Assembly: GCA_900316845.1 (NCBI GenBank)
Contig: ONEG01000001.1
Coordinates: 62,001-126,000, forward strand
DNA length: 64,000 bases
DNA from: an uncultured Bacteroidales bacterium
Lineage (GTDB): Bacteria > Bacteroidota > Bacteroidia > Bacteroidales > Paludibacteraceae
Direction of reading: 5' to 3'
This document shows, piece after piece, positions 28,119-37,971 of the stretch. A model generated the notes under the pieces. That model was not told the DNA's origin. It ran no database searches and saw only the letters and a list, made by a program, of their open reading frames with translations. Position 1 is the stretch's first letter. Each line of letters begins with the position of its first letter. The position numbers were made by a program, and so were the translations under genes.

Positions 28119-29344
28119 TAACGATAGGAGACGAATTGCTGATCGGTCAAGTAGTAGATACCAACTCCGCATGGATGGCCGAACGGCTGAATGAATGCGG
28201 AATAGAGTTGTTCCAAGTGACCTCTGTCCATGATAACCGCGAGCATATTATTGCTGCGCTGGACGAGGCTTTCGGGAGAGCCGATATTGTCCTGACTACA
28301 GGAGGTTTGGGTCCGACGAAAGATGATATTACCAAACATGTGTTGTGCGAGTATTTTAGAACACACCTTATTGAAGATATGCGTGTGCGCGCGCACATAC
28401 GTGAATTATATAAGGAGCGGCCGGATGTACTGAACCGTTTGACGGCTACGCAGTGGCTCGTGCCTGAATGTGCGGAGATATTGCCGAACAGAGTAGGTAG
28501 CGCTCCCTTGATGATTTTCCATAAAGAAGAAAAACTGCTTGCTTCCATGCCCGGTGTGCCGTATGAGATGAAGATTGCGATGGATGAGCAGATCCTGCCG
28601 TATATCCAGCAATCAGTATCCAGAAATCAGCAATCAGCTATTCTGCATCGGACGTTGCAAGTGACGGGTATCCCGGAGAGTTCACTGGCGATTCTGTTGG
28701 AGGATTACGAGAACGAGATGCCATCAGATTTGCATCTGGCATATCTACCCAAAGATGGAATCATTCGTCTGCGATTGTCTTCTTATGGAGGAATGACGGA
28801 GAAGGAAATAGACGCGTGGTTCGGGCGTCTGAAGGAGTTGACAAAGGATTATTTGATTGCCGATACGGATGAACCATTAGAGGTGATAGTCGGCAAATTA
28901 CTGAAAGAAAAGGGAGCGACCATCGCTACAGCAGAATCTTGTACGGGCGGTAAGTTAGCATCGCTGCTCAACAAACATGCCGGCAGTTCTGCCTTCTACT
29001 GGGGCTCTGTGGTGAGCTATGACAACTCTGTCAAAGAGCAGGTTTTGAATGTTCCTGCAGAAATAATTAAGACGCATGGCGTAGTAAGCGAAGAAGTAGT
29101 TCGCGTAATGGCAGAATCCGTTCGCAAACTAATCGGAACGGATTTCAGTATTGCCACCAGCGGCATTGCCGGTCCTTCCGGAGGCTCGGAAGAGAAGCCC
29201 GTAGGCACCGTTTGGATGGCTTGGGCTACCCCGAAAGGCACATATGCGGAGTGTTTCCATTTAGGCAAACTGCGCGAGCAGATAACCGATCGGGCATGTA
29301 TGAAAGCCCTAATCGGCATACTAAAGATACTAAAAAACGAATAA
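28103..29344 (+). CDS. cinA: CinA family nicotinamide-nucleotide amidase / competence-damage protein
   Basis: 413 aa from the ATG at 28103 (a GTG at 28091 lies further into DUF3109). N-terminal MoCF-like domain (IITIGDELLIGQVVDTNS; TTGGLGPTKDD) and C-terminal amidase domain (ATAESCTGGKLASLL; TSGIAGPSGGSEEKPVGTVW). It recycles pyridine nucleotides: ADP-ribose pyrophosphatase in the first domain, NMN deamidase in the second. A short insert QQSVSRNQQSAIL is coded by an AATCAGCAATCAG repeat at 28608-28642. Confidence 0.95.
   Translation: MRAEIITIGDELLIGQVVDTNSAWMAERLNECGIELFQVTSVHDNREHIIAALDEAFGRADIVLTTGGLGPTKDDITKHVLCEYFRTHLIEDMRVRAHIRELYKERPDVLNRLTATQWLVPECAEILPNRVGSAPLMIFHKEEKLLASMPGVPYEMKIAMDEQILPYIQQSVSRNQQSAILHRTLQVTGIPESSLAILLEDYENEMPSDLHLAYLPKDGIIRLRLSSYGGMTEKEIDAWFGRLKELTKDYLIADTDEPLEVIVGKLLKEKGATIATAESCTGGKLASLLNKHAGSSAFYWGSVVSYDNSVKEQVLNVPAEIIKTHGVVSEEVVRVMAESVRKLIGTDFSIATSGIAGPSGGSEEKPVGTVWMAWATPKGTYAECFHLGKLREQITDRACMKALIGILKILKNE
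28608..28642 (+). repeat. Low-complexity repeat inside cinA
   Basis: Three CAGYAATCAG-like words in frame, coding for a Gln/Ser-rich loop between the two CinA domains' conserved parts. Confidence 0.6.
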
Positions 29345-29358
29345 ACCATTTATAGAAA

Positions 29359-32211
29359 ATGCATTCATTGGAATCATTTTTGTTTCATCCTTCAATCACG
29401 CAGTCCCTTTTATGGTTGACAATAGTGATGACGATAGGTCTTTGGCTTGGTGAGAAGGCAAAGATCCGGCAATTCTCGTTAGGCGTGACGTGGGTGTTAT
29501 TTGTGGGGATCGCGCTGGCTTCTTTAGGCGTGAAGATTGACCATTCCGTGGCACAGTTTGCCAAGGATTTTGGTCTTATTCTCTTTGTTTATTCGATAGG
29601 TCTGCAGGTCGGACCCTCTTTCTCTCCGTTTAAGAAAGGTGTGTTGCATCTGAATATGTTAGCAGCGGCAATCGTGCTGTTAGCATGTGTCTGCACAATT
29701 GTCTTGCATTATATCACCGGTATTGATATGTCCACTCTGGCGGGAGTCATGTCCGGAGCAACGACCTCAACCCCTTCTCTGGCGGCTGCACAACAGGCTT
29801 ATTTTGATCTCAAAGGTACGACGAACCCGGATATCGCAACAGGTTATGCCGTGGCGTATCCGCTGAGTATAGTGGGTCTGATTCTTGCATTTGAATTGGT
29901 TCGCAAAGCGTTCCGAATCAGTCTGCCGGAGGAGGAGAAACGACTGAAAGAAGCTGCCAAGGCGACTACAGAAGAGCCTATTTGCGTGGATATAACGCTG
30001 AATAACCCGCAGTTAGACACCATGACCCTTGATGAACTGATGCTCATATGCCCGGTGAAAGAGATTGTAGTCAGCCGTGTTATCCGTCCGGATGGCTCGG
30101 ATGAGTTGGTTAATGAGCAGACTACCTTCCAAAACGGTGACACACTGCGTATCCTGACAGAGCAACAGTATCTCAACTCGTTGCGTCTGCTTGGAAAAAT
30201 GAAGGATTATGACCTGCATGTGCAATCCGAGAAATCGGACCACTTGATTTCCCGACGGATTGCAGTGACGCGGCCGGAATGCAATGGCAAACGGATCCGT
30301 TCCTTTAATCTCCGCCAGCAATATCATGCTACTATTACACGCGTCAGCCGTGCCGGTATTGACCTTTTGGCGACTCCGGATATGATTCTTCAGCTGGGCG
30401 ACCGACTGATGGTGGTTGGCAACAAAGAGGATGTCAGTAAAGTGGCGGATACCTTTGGTAATGAGCTCAAAAGGCTCGACGTACCACATCTGCTGCCGAT
30501 TTTCTTTGGTATCGTCTTAGGTATCTGCGTTGGTTTGCTGCCAATTCCTATTCCGGGCATGGGGACAACCTTCAAACTCGGTCTGGTGGGCGGTTCGCTG
30601 ATTGTTGCCATTCTCATCGGACATTACGGACCATACTACAATATGGTCACTTTCTCCACTACTTCCGCCAATATGATGCTTCGTCAGGTAGGCTTGACGC
30701 TTTTCCTTGCGGCACTGGGTCTCTCCGTAGGAGAGAATTTCGTGCCGACGGTGGTGAACGGCGGATACATGTGGATCGGCTACGGTTTTCTGATTACGAT
30801 TATTCCGCTTCTGATAGTAGGCGCGATCGCTTATAAATGGCTGCACATGAACTATTTCAATGTTGTGGGACTGATGGTCGGATCGATGACTTGCGCCATG
30901 GCGCTTCCATATGCGCAGTCGCTTTCTAACGAGAATAACCAAGCCGCTGTATGTTATGCGACGCTGGCGCCTTTCGCTACTTTCCTGCGCGTCATGGCGG
31001 GTCAACTGATTGTGCTGATTTTCTGTAGTTTCACCACGGCGGATAGTATCCAGCCGCAGATATTACCCAATACCATCAATACAGCCATCGGCGAAGAATA
31101 CGGGCCGACGCTCACGATTGACGATAACACCCTCTATTTTGTGGGGCTCAATCGCGGAGAGACGAATATGTCCGAGGATATCTTTGTCTCGCGTCGCGAC
31201 AGACGGACAGGAGAATGGAGTAGTGCTCAAATCGTTCCGGCACTTAGTACGCCTTATCGCAATGAAGCCCCCACCTCTATTTCCGGAGACGGCAAGACGA
31301 TGTTGCTTTTTGTGGAAGGTCGGATGTGTTTCTCGCAGCGCGGACCATACGGATGGACAGAACCTCGTCCGCTGCCGTCGTATCTGCAGTTAGGTAACTG
31401 GCAAGCCGATGCGCAAATCAGTGCCGATGGTTCGGTCTTGCTTTTTGCTGCCAATTATCCGGCAGAAGGAGAAGAACGTGCTTCGCTCAATATCTTTGTC
31501 TCCGAACGCGATGAGCAAGGTCGTTGGGGCAAACCTTATTCCATTGGTTCGGTCATCAATACATCAGGAATGGAGCGATCGCCATTCTTACATCCGGATA
31601 TGAAAACGCTCTATTTCTCGTCCGACAAAGAGGGGACAATAGGCGATTTGGATGTGTGGGTGACAAGGAGGCTCAGCGACACCTGTTGGACATGCTGGTC
31701 GGAACCGGAGAACCTCGGTCCGCAGATCAACACCACCGGTCGCGACTGTTGGTATAAGATATCCACGGATGGCAAAACAGCCTACTACGCACAGAAGAAC
31801 GGCCGCCGGCATGATATCTATTCCATCACACTGCCGGAGGATAAACGTCCGGAACCGATTACCGTTCTGGCAGCTAATGAAGCGGTGGCGATCAACAATT
31901 TGCTTTTCGAGACCGGCAGCGATGTGATCATGCCTTCGTCCTTGCCGGAGTTGAAACGTATAGCAATGTTTATCGCAACATATGGATATAAGGTTCGTTT
32001 GGCAGGTCACACGGATAATGTTGGTCAGCCGGAAGCGAACAAAACACTCTCACAGGCCCGCGCAGAAGCCGTTAAACGCCAGTTGGTGGAGTACGGATGT
32101 GCAGCCGAGAGTATTAAGGCCTTTGGTTATGGCGACCTCAAACCTGTGGCTTCCAATGAAACCGAAGAAGGTCGCGCACAAAACAGACGAGTAGAAATAA
32201 CATTATATTGA
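29359..32211 (+). CDS. AspT/YidE-type transporter fused to PD40 repeats and an OmpA domain
   Basis: 950 aa in one uninterrupted frame. Residues 1-185: five or six helices with GATTSTPSLAAAQ, typical of the aspartate-alanine exchanger half-domain. ~205-375: two RCK_C (TrkA_C) domains. ~376-558: second membrane half (GHYGPYYNM; GLTLFLAALGLSVGE), ending where normal family members end. ~560-840: PD40-type beta-propeller blades (GPTLTIDDNTLYFVG; PFLHPDMKTLYFSSDKEG; WYKISTDGKTAYYA). ~845-950: OmpA peptidoglycan-binding domain (LAGHTDNVG, LSQARAEAVKRQL, GYGDLKP, NRRVEI). In AspT the C-terminus faces the periplasm, so the added domains would lie where peptidoglycan is. Substrate unknown. Starts 14 nt after cinA. 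Confidence 0.88.
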   Translation: MHSLESFLFHPSITQSLLWLTIVMTIGLWLGEKAKIRQFSLGVTWVLFVGIALASLGVKIDHSVAQFAKDFGLILFVYSIGLQVGPSFSPFKKGVLHLNMLAAAIVLLACVCTIVLHYITGIDMSTLAGVMSGATTSTPSLAAAQQAYFDLKGTTNPDIATGYAVAYPLSIVGLILAFELVRKAFRISLPEEEKRLKEAAKATTEEPICVDITLNNPQLDTMTLDELMLICPVKEIVVSRVIRPDGSDELVNEQTTFQNGDTLRILTEQQYLNSLRLLGKMKDYDLHVQSEKSDHLISRRIAVTRPECNGKRIRSFNLRQQYHATITRVSRAGIDLLATPDMILQLGDRLMVVGNKEDVSKVADTFGNELKRLDVPHLLPIFFGIVLGICVGLLPIPIPGMGTTFKLGLVGGSLIVAILIGHYGPYYNMVTFSTTSANMMLRQVGLTLFLAALGLSVGENFVPTVVNGGYMWIGYGFLITIIPLLIVGAIAYKWLHMNYFNVVGLMVGSMTCAMALPYAQSLSNENNQAAVCYATLAPFATFLRVMAGQLIVLIFCSFTTADSIQPQILPNTINTAIGEEYGPTLTIDDNTLYFVGLNRGETNMSEDIFVSRRDRRTGEWSSAQIVPALSTPYRNEAPTSISGDGKTMLLFVEGRMCFSQRGPYGWTEPRPLPSYLQLGNWQADAQISADGSVLLFAANYPAEGEERASLNIFVSERDEQGRWGKPYSIGSVINTSGMERSPFLHPDMKTLYFSSDKEGTIGDLDVWVTRRLSDTCWTCWSEPENLGPQINTTGRDCWYKISTDGKTAYYAQKNGRRHDIYSITLPEDKRPEPITVLAANEAVAINNLLFETGSDVIMPSSLPELKRIAMFIATYGYKVRLAGHTDNVGQPEANKTLSQARAEAVKRQLVEYGCAAESIKAFGYGDLKPVASNETEEGRAQNRRVEITLY

Positions 32212-32212
32212 T

Positions 32213-33766
32213 ATGAAAAAGACAATTTTAGCCCTGATGGCATTTCTGCCTATACTGGGCATGGCGCAAGAGCGGATTATGGTAGTTGCGGATCCGCATG
32301 TCCTGCCGCAATCACTCATCGCAGAGGGTAGTGAAGAGTTTGACGCCATGATGGCAAAACAGCGGAAAATGTTGGACCTCAGCGAGGCTGCTTGGATCGC
32401 CATGATGGACACGGTGATGAAGTATCAACCGTCGTTGTTACTCATTCCTGGTGATCTGACGAAAGATAGTGAGAAGGCCTCTCATGAATTAGTTGCGAAT
32501 TCTCTTCGCGCATTAGAAGAGGCGAACATCAAGACCTTTGTCATCCCAGGAAACCACGACATCGGAGGTAATGCGTATCGGTATGAAGGCACTCAAAAGA
32601 TTCCGGTAGATAACCTTCCGGACGAGGAGTGGGAGAGTACATACTCATGGATTTACGATAGTGTCGTAGCCAAAGATCCGTCTTCCCATTCGTATGTAGC
32701 AGAGCCTTTGGAGGGATTATCCATCTTAGGAATTGATGGCGCGCATAACACTGCCGGCACAGGTTGGTTGTCCGATGAGACGCTGGCATGGATCTTGGCG
32801 CAGGCGGATAGCGCGTGTGCTAAAGGCAACACCATTATCGCCATGTGTCACTGGCAGATCCTGGAGCATTTTGATATGCAAGGTTCACTGGAGAGCGCTT
32901 GCCGCCTGAAAAACGCCGATGCTATCCGAGACAGCCTGATGCATCATGGCGTGCGGCTGCTTCTGACCGGACATTTCCACGTTAACGGCATCACCACTTT
33001 TCGCGACACAACAAGTCTGACCAACGATTCAATTGTAGAGATCACTACCGGTTCGCCGATCACTTATCCGTGTCCCTATCGCTGGCTCACGCTTTCGGCT
33101 GACAGGACGCAAGTGCAAGTTCAGACCGATGATATCATGGCTCTGGCTACGCAACCGGATCTGCTTCCTTATAGCCGCGAGTGGATGAGGATTCATACGC
33201 AGAATATGATTCCGGAAATGACCCTCCGCGCATGGCGGAAGATAGATGAGAATATGGATAAATTAGTTGCGTATTCCGGTATTCCCGCCGCTACTATTGA
33301 AAGTGTGCTTCCGCAAACGGATTCAGCTAAAATTGCCCTTACTAACAAGTATTTCGGATCTACGATTGTTGACTTGTATCTGGTACATAGTGAGGCAAAT
33401 GAGGCGCAAAACTCTGAATCTGATTCCTTGGCAACAGAGCTCTATAATGGTATGGACGGAATGATTACGGAGATATGTAGTTCAAATTTCTTGCTCGCGA
33501 AAATGAGTCCGGTCTTTTCTTTCATGGCGCAAGAACTTGCTCGCCCGATTGTGCAATCTCTGGTAGAGGATATTAACCTTTATGGCACGGATTATGCGAA
33601 TCGTACGGATGACCTGCATCTCACGTTGCGCATCAACGGTCAAAATGATCAGGCTATCGAAACGACGCGGGAAAATATTAACAAAGCGGAAAAATTTATC
33701 CTCGACGGCCAACTTTTTATCCGCAATGGAGACAATTTATATACCCCGCAGGGACAAAGATTGTGA
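32213..33766 (+). CDS. Exported calcineurin-like phosphoesterase with C-terminal tail shared with the BspA protein
   Basis: 517 aa. Signal peptide 1-18 (cut near GMA-Q). Phosphoesterase motifs: VVADPHV, LIPGDLT, VIPGNHD, MCHWQ and LTGHFHVNG, a complete two-metal site. Substrate unknown. The last residues (LDGQLFIRNGDNLYTPQGQRL) resemble the end of the leucine-rich protein at 52880 (RNGILFIERGEKVYTLQGQ), which suggests a common surface or export signal. It begins 1 nt after the transporter fusion stop, so it is co-expressed with it. Confidence 0.88.
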   Translation: MKKTILALMAFLPILGMAQERIMVVADPHVLPQSLIAEGSEEFDAMMAKQRKMLDLSEAAWIAMMDTVMKYQPSLLLIPGDLTKDSEKASHELVANSLRALEEANIKTFVIPGNHDIGGNAYRYEGTQKIPVDNLPDEEWESTYSWIYDSVVAKDPSSHSYVAEPLEGLSILGIDGAHNTAGTGWLSDETLAWILAQADSACAKGNTIIAMCHWQILEHFDMQGSLESACRLKNADAIRDSLMHHGVRLLLTGHFHVNGITTFRDTTSLTNDSIVEITTGSPITYPCPYRWLTLSADRTQVQVQTDDIMALATQPDLLPYSREWMRIHTQNMIPEMTLRAWRKIDENMDKLVAYSGIPAATIESVLPQTDSAKIALTNKYFGSTIVDLYLVHSEANEAQNSESDSLATELYNGMDGMITEICSSNFLLAKMSPVFSFMAQELARPIVQSLVEDINLYGTDYANRTDDLHLTLRINGQNDQAIETTRENINKAEKFILDGQLFIRNGDNLYTPQGQRL

Positions 33767-33780
33767 ATAATGAAAATAAA

Positions 33781-33812
33781 TTTGCATAATTCATAAAAAA
33801 GTAGTACCTTTG
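33781..33812 (+). promoter_or_regulatory. Bacteroidota-type promoter for the methylmalonyl-CoA operon
   Basis: TTTG (33781-33784), 20 nt, TACCTTTG (33805-33812), 57 nt before mce. Confidence 0.85.
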
Positions 33813-33868
33813 CGGAAAATTTATGTAAATACATAAAATAACAAAATATCATTTAATTTTTTTCAAGT

Positions 33869-34282
33869 ATGAAACCCACACACATTGAGCATTTGGGTAT
33901 TGCAGTAACCTCTATTGAAGAGGCTGCTCCCTTCTTTGAGTTCCTTACCGGGAACAAGTGCTACAGCATTGAGGTTGTAGAGGACCAGAAAGTACGCACA
34001 GCGTTCTTCAAGGTTGGTGAAGTAAAAATCGAGCTTCTGGAGCCGACGAGCCCTGAGTCCACAATCGCCAAGTTCATCGAGAAGAACGGTGGCCGCGGCG
34101 GTGTTCACCATGTCGCTTTCAACGTGGACAACGTAGCAGATTGTCTGGCTGAGTGCGAGGCTGCAGGTATCCAACTCATCGACAAAGCTCCGCGCAAAGG
34201 CGCTGAGAACCTGATGATCGCTTTCCTCCATCCGAAGAGCACGAAAGGCGTTTTGACAGAGCTCTGCCAACAGCCGAAATAA
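33869..34282 (+). CDS. mce: Methylmalonyl-CoA epimerase
   Basis: 137 aa. Glyoxalase-fold enzyme that interconverts (R)- and (S)-methylmalonyl-CoA. Metal ligands: His in THIEHLGIAV, His in GGVHHVAFNV, Glu in GVLTELCQ. Together with the decarboxylase genes that follow it serves the succinate-to-propionate route; the mutase is not in this window. The 38-nt gap to mmdA is filled by an AAATGACAAA-type repeat. Confidence 0.95.
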   Translation: MKPTHIEHLGIAVTSIEEAAPFFEFLTGNKCYSIEVVEDQKVRTAFFKVGEVKIELLEPTSPESTIAKFIEKNGGRGGVHHVAFNVDNVADCLAECEAAGIQLIDKAPRKGAENLMIAFLHPKSTKGVLTELCQQPK

Positions 34283-34320
34283 ATGACCAAATTGTAAATG
34301 ACAAAATAGTAAATGTCTTT

Positions 34321-35877
34321 ATGGATCAAGAGAAATTAAATAAACTGGTTGAGAACCGCGAGAAGGCCATGGCCGGAGGCGGTGAAGCAGCTGTAGAGAA
34401 ACACCATGCCAAGGGTAGCTACACCGCTCGTGAGCGCATCAACATGTTGCTTGACGAGGGTTCGTTTGAGGAAGTGAATATGTTCCTTACCCACCGCTGC
34501 CATGATTTCGGCATGGAGAAGAAAGTGTTCCTGGGCGATGGCGTAGCTGTTGGTTCGGGTACTATCGACGGCCGTCTGGTTTTTGTCTTTGCGCAGGACG
34601 CAACTGTCATCGGCGGTTCGCTCTCTGAGACCATGGCGCAGAAGATTTGCAATGTCATGGATCAGGCAATGAAACTCGGTGCGCCGATCATCGGTCTCAA
34701 TGACTCGGGTGGCGCGCGTATCCAAGAAGGTGCTTGCGCACTCGCGGGATATGCAGAGATTTTCGAGCGTAATATTCTGGCTTCCGGCGTAGTGCCGCAG
34801 ATCTCAGTGATCTTCGGTCCGTGCGCGGGTGGAGCAGTATATAGCCCGGCTTTGACCGACTTCATCATGATGACCGAGCAGAACTCCTATATGTTCATCA
34901 CCGGTCCGAAGGTAGTAAAAGCCGTTACAGGCGAGGATGTCACCGTTGAGCAACTCGGTGGCGCAAAGATCCATGCTACCAAATCCGGTGTGACCCATTT
35001 TGTGGCAGCTACCGAGGAAGAGGCACTCGCAGAAGTACGTCGTCTCGTTTCCTTCATTCCGCAAAACAATATGGAGGAGGCTCCTGTAGTGGCATGCACG
35101 GATGATATCACCCGCGTGGACGACAACCTCAACGAGATCGTGCCTTCGGATCCGAACAAGCCTTATGACATGCATGAGATCATCAACACCATCGTGGATA
35201 ACGGTGATTTCATGGAGGTGCACAAAGATTATGCAAAGAACGTCATCTGCGGCTTCGCTCGTTTCAATGGCCGCTCGACCGGTATCATTGCTAACCAACC
35301 TTCTTGGCTGGCAGGTGTGCTGGACTGCGACGCTTCCCGTAAAGCCGCTCGTTTCGTACGTTTCTGCGATGCCTTCAACATCCAGATCCTGACCCTCGTG
35401 GACGTTCCGGGCTTCCTCTGCGGAACCGGTCAAGAGTACGCAGGTATCATCGATCATGGAGCAAAACTGATGTTCGCTTACGGCGAAGCGACTGTTCCGA
35501 AAGTAACCATTACCGTTCGTAAGTCTTACGGCGGCTCGCATATCGTGATGAGTTGTAAGCAACTCCGCGGCGACATGTGCTACGCTTGGCCGAACGCTGA
35601 GATTGCAGTAATGGGTGCGAGCGGTGCAGTAGGTGTACTCCAAGCCAAGGCTATCAAGGCCATCGAGGATCCTGAAGAGAAGAAGAAATTCATCGCCGAG
35701 AAAGAGGCGGAATACAAAGATCTCTTCGCTTCTCCGTATCAGGCAGCTAACCGTGGTTACATCGATGATGTCATTGAGCCGCGCTACACCCGCAGCCGCA
35801 TCATCCGTGCGTTCGAGATGCTCCAGACCAAACGTCTGACTAACCCGCTTAAGAAACACTCTAATCTTCCTCTGTAA
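34321..35877 (+). CDS. mmdA: Methylmalonyl-CoA decarboxylase alpha subunit (carboxyltransferase)
   Basis: 518 aa. Crotonase-fold acyl-CoA carboxyltransferase: YTARERINMLLDEGSFEE, then oxyanion-type glycine pairs GLNDSGGARIQEGA, GPCAGGAVYSPALTDF, and VPGFLCGTGQEYAGIIDHGAK in the second half. It moves the carboxyl group of (S)-methylmalonyl-CoA to the biotin carrier, giving propionyl-CoA. The same family includes propionyl-CoA carboxylase beta and transcarboxylase 12S; the mmdD, biotin carrier and mmdB genes next door favour the Na+-pumping decarboxylase. Confidence 0.93.
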   Translation: MDQEKLNKLVENREKAMAGGGEAAVEKHHAKGSYTARERINMLLDEGSFEEVNMFLTHRCHDFGMEKKVFLGDGVAVGSGTIDGRLVFVFAQDATVIGGSLSETMAQKICNVMDQAMKLGAPIIGLNDSGGARIQEGACALAGYAEIFERNILASGVVPQISVIFGPCAGGAVYSPALTDFIMMTEQNSYMFITGPKVVKAVTGEDVTVEQLGGAKIHATKSGVTHFVAATEEEALAEVRRLVSFIPQNNMEEAPVVACTDDITRVDDNLNEIVPSDPNKPYDMHEIINTIVDNGDFMEVHKDYAKNVICGFARFNGRSTGIIANQPSWLAGVLDCDASRKAARFVRFCDAFNIQILTLVDVPGFLCGTGQEYAGIIDHGAKLMFAYGEATVPKVTITVRKSYGGSHIVMSCKQLRGDMCYAWPNAEIAVMGASGAVGVLQAKAIKAIEDPEEKKKFIAEKEAEYKDLFASPYQAANRGYIDDVIEPRYTRSRIIRAFEMLQTKRLTNPLKKHSNLPL

Positions 35878-35879
35878 TT

Positions 35880-36275
35880 ATGGTTTTATTAGCAGTTACA
35901 GCAGATACATGGATCGTAACCGGCTTAGGTTTCGGTATCGTGCTTGTGCTCCTCTTCTGCCTCGTGTATATCCTCCAGTTCTTTGGATGGGTGATGCAGA
36001 AGGCGACCGCTCCTCGTGCTCCGAAAGCCGAGAAGCCCGCTACCGAAGCTCCGAAAGCGCCCGTTAAATCGGCAGAGCCGACGGACGAAGGAACGAAAGC
36101 CGCTATCGCCATGGCTCTGGCTCAGGCAGGTGATGAAGACATCGCCGCTATCGCTTATGCGCTCCATCTGGCGCGGTTTAGCAAACATGATATCCCCACG
36201 CCGATGATCTCGCTCAATCAACACGAGACCGCGTGGAATACTAAATCAATTGGAATGAACAATGTCGGCTTCTGA
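35880..36275 (+). CDS. mmdD: OadG/MmdD-like membrane anchor subunit
   Basis: 131 aa. One membrane helix at ~10-36, then an Ala/Pro/Lys-rich linker (KAEKPATEAPKAPVK) and a conserved tail (EDIAAIAYALHLARF ... ETAWNTKSIGMN). In Veillonella the delta subunit holds the soluble carboxyltransferase on the membrane pump, and a small epsilon subunit repeats its C-terminus. The tail here is matched by the C-terminus of the OadA-like protein at 1709. Starts 2 nt after mmdA. Confidence 0.85.
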   Translation: MVLLAVTADTWIVTGLGFGIVLVLLFCLVYILQFFGWVMQKATAPRAPKAEKPATEAPKAPVKSAEPTDEGTKAAIAMALAQAGDEDIAAIAYALHLARFSKHDIPTPMISLNQHETAWNTKSIGMNNVGF

Positions 36276-36311
36276 TAACTGATGGCTGACGACTGAAAAC
36301 TTTTTAAAACA

Positions 36312-36761
36312 ATGAAAGAATTCACATTTAAAATCAATGGCGCTGAGTACAAATGCGCTGTAGAAGAGATCGAAGCCGGCAAAACGAACGTTACCGTGAA
36401 CGGCAAAGTATATACCGTAGAGACCGAGGCTCCCGCAGCTCCGGCTCCCAAACCTGCTGCTAAACCGGCTCCTGCTCCTGCGCCAAAGCCCGCAGCTGCT
36501 CCTGCTCCTAAAGCAGAGGCTTCGAAACCCGCTGCTGCACCTGCTGCCGGACTCCAAGTGAAGAGCCCGCTGCCCGGATCGGTTATCAAAGTGCTGGTAT
36601 CGGAAGGCCAGGCCGTGAAGAAAGGTGACACCCTCCTGACTCTCGAGTCCATGAAGATGGAGAATGCCATCATGGCGGAACAGGATGGTACGGTTAAGCA
36701 GATTGCCGTTACCCCCGGCCAGAACGTAATGCAGGACGATTTACTCGTAGTTTTAGGATAA
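36312..36761 (+). CDS. mmdC: Biotin carrier subunit of methylmalonyl-CoA decarboxylase
   Basis: 149 aa. A short N-terminal docking region (1-37), a flexible Pro/Ala linker (40-80) and a biotinyl domain (82-149) with biotin attached at K115 in LESMKMEN. It carries carboxyl groups from MmdA to the membrane pump MmdB. It is the only biotin domain in the window, so it may also serve the OadA-like subunit. mmdB begins 1 nt later. Confidence 0.95.
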   Translation: MKEFTFKINGAEYKCAVEEIEAGKTNVTVNGKVYTVETEAPAAPAPKPAAKPAPAPAPKPAAAPAPKAEASKPAAAPAAGLQVKSPLPGSVIKVLVSEGQAVKKGDTLLTLESMKMENAIMAEQDGTVKQIAVTPGQNVMQDDLLVVLG

Positions 36762-36762
36762 T

Positions 36763-37938
36763 ATGAACATCTTGGAATTTTTTCAAGGCATGGGATTCAT
36801 GCAGATGACGTGGCAACAGGGTATCATGCTGCTGGTGTCGTTCGTCCTGCTGTACCTTGCCATTCATAAGAAATACGAGCCGCTCTTGCTGCTCCCGATC
36901 GCCTTTGGTATGTTGCTTACCAACCTGCCGGGCGCAGGCATGTTCCATGATGAGTTATGGACCGCCTTCCTCGACCCGTCGAGTCCGGCGTACCATTCTT
37001 ATGGGGCTATCCTCAAGGGCGCCGGTCTGCTGGATGTGCTCTATATAGGCGTTAAGGCAGGCGTTTACCCGTGTTTGATCTTCATTGGCGTAGGTGCTAT
37101 GACGGATTTCGGACCGCTGATTGCGAACCCGAAATCGCTGATTCTCGGCGCTGCTGCCCAGATCGGTATCTTTGTCACTTTCCTTTGTGCTAACGCAATG
37201 GGTTTCACCCCTGCCGAGGCAGGTTCTATCGGTATCATCGGTGGCGCAGATGGCCCGACGTCTATCTTCCTGACTTCCAAACTGGCTCCGCATCTCCTGG
37301 GCCCGATCGCTATTGCGGCGTATAGCTACATGGCGCTCGTGCCGGTGATCCAGCCGCCTATCATGCGCGCGCTCACCACTAAAGCGGAACGCGCGATTAA
37401 GATGGGACAGCTGCGTCCGGTGTCGAAGACCGAGAAGATCGTCTTCCCGATCATCATCACCGCTATTGTGGCTCTCATCCTTCCGGATGCAGCGCCGCTG
37501 ATCGGCTGTCTGATGCTCGGTAACCTGATGAAAGAGTGCGGAGTAGTGGAGCGTCTGTCTAAAACGGCGCAGAACGAACTGATGAACATTGTGGTTATTT
37601 TCCTCGGTCTCTCCGTAGGCGCAACGGCTACCGCCGGAAGCTTCCTGACGCTCAAGACACTCGGAATCCTCACAATGGGTATCGTTGCTTTCGGTTTGGG
37701 TACTGCAGGCGGTGTGTTGCTCGCCAAGTTCATGAACCTCTTCCTGAAAGAGAAGATCAACCCGCTGATCGGTTCTGCCGGCGTTTCCGCAGTGCCGATG
37801 GCTGCGCGTGTGTCGCAGACAGTCGGTCAAGAGGAGAACCCGTCTAACTTCCTGCTCATGCATGCCATGGGACCGAACGTAGCCGGTGTCATCGGTTCGG
37901 CCGTTGCGGCAGGTGTCCTCCTGACAATGCTTGGATAA
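36763..37938 (+). CDS. mmdB: Sodium-pumping decarboxylase beta subunit
   Basis: 391 aa, very hydrophobic, about nine to eleven helices. Hallmarks: [19 protein letters not shown] (with the Asp shown in OadB to bind Na+), [13 protein letters not shown], and the second region [19 protein letters not shown] with [18 protein letters not shown]. It decarboxylates carboxybiotin and exports Na+. The 33-nt gap downstream is a TCAATTATCAACTA-type repeat, followed by a histidine kinase. Confidence 0.95.
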   Translation: MNILEFFQGMGFMQMTWQQGIMLLVSFVLLYLAIHKKYEPLLLLPIAFGMLLTNLPGAGMFHDELWTAFLDPSSPAYHSYGAILKGAGLLDVLYIGVKAGVYPCLIFIGVGAMTDFGPLIANPKSLILGAAAQIGIFVTFLCANAMGFTPAEAGSIGIIGGADGPTSIFLTSKLAPHLLGPIAIAAYSYMALVPVIQPPIMRALTTKAERAIKMGQLRPVSKTEKIVFPIIITAIVALILPDAAPLIGCLMLGNLMKECGVVERLSKTAQNELMNIVVIFLGLSVGATATAGSFLTLKTLGILTMGIVAFGLGTAGGVLLAKFMNLFLKEKINPLIGSAGVSAVPMAARVSQTVGQEENPSNFLLMHAMGPNVAGVIGSAVAAGVLLTMLG

Positions 37939-37971
37939 TTGTCAATTATCAACTATCAATTGTCAATTATA

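Noticed and set aside
37939..37971. Extended N-terminus (SIINYQLSII) for the histidine kinase
   Set aside because: It is translated filler repeat starting from TTG; the ATG at 37972 is followed directly by the first membrane helix.
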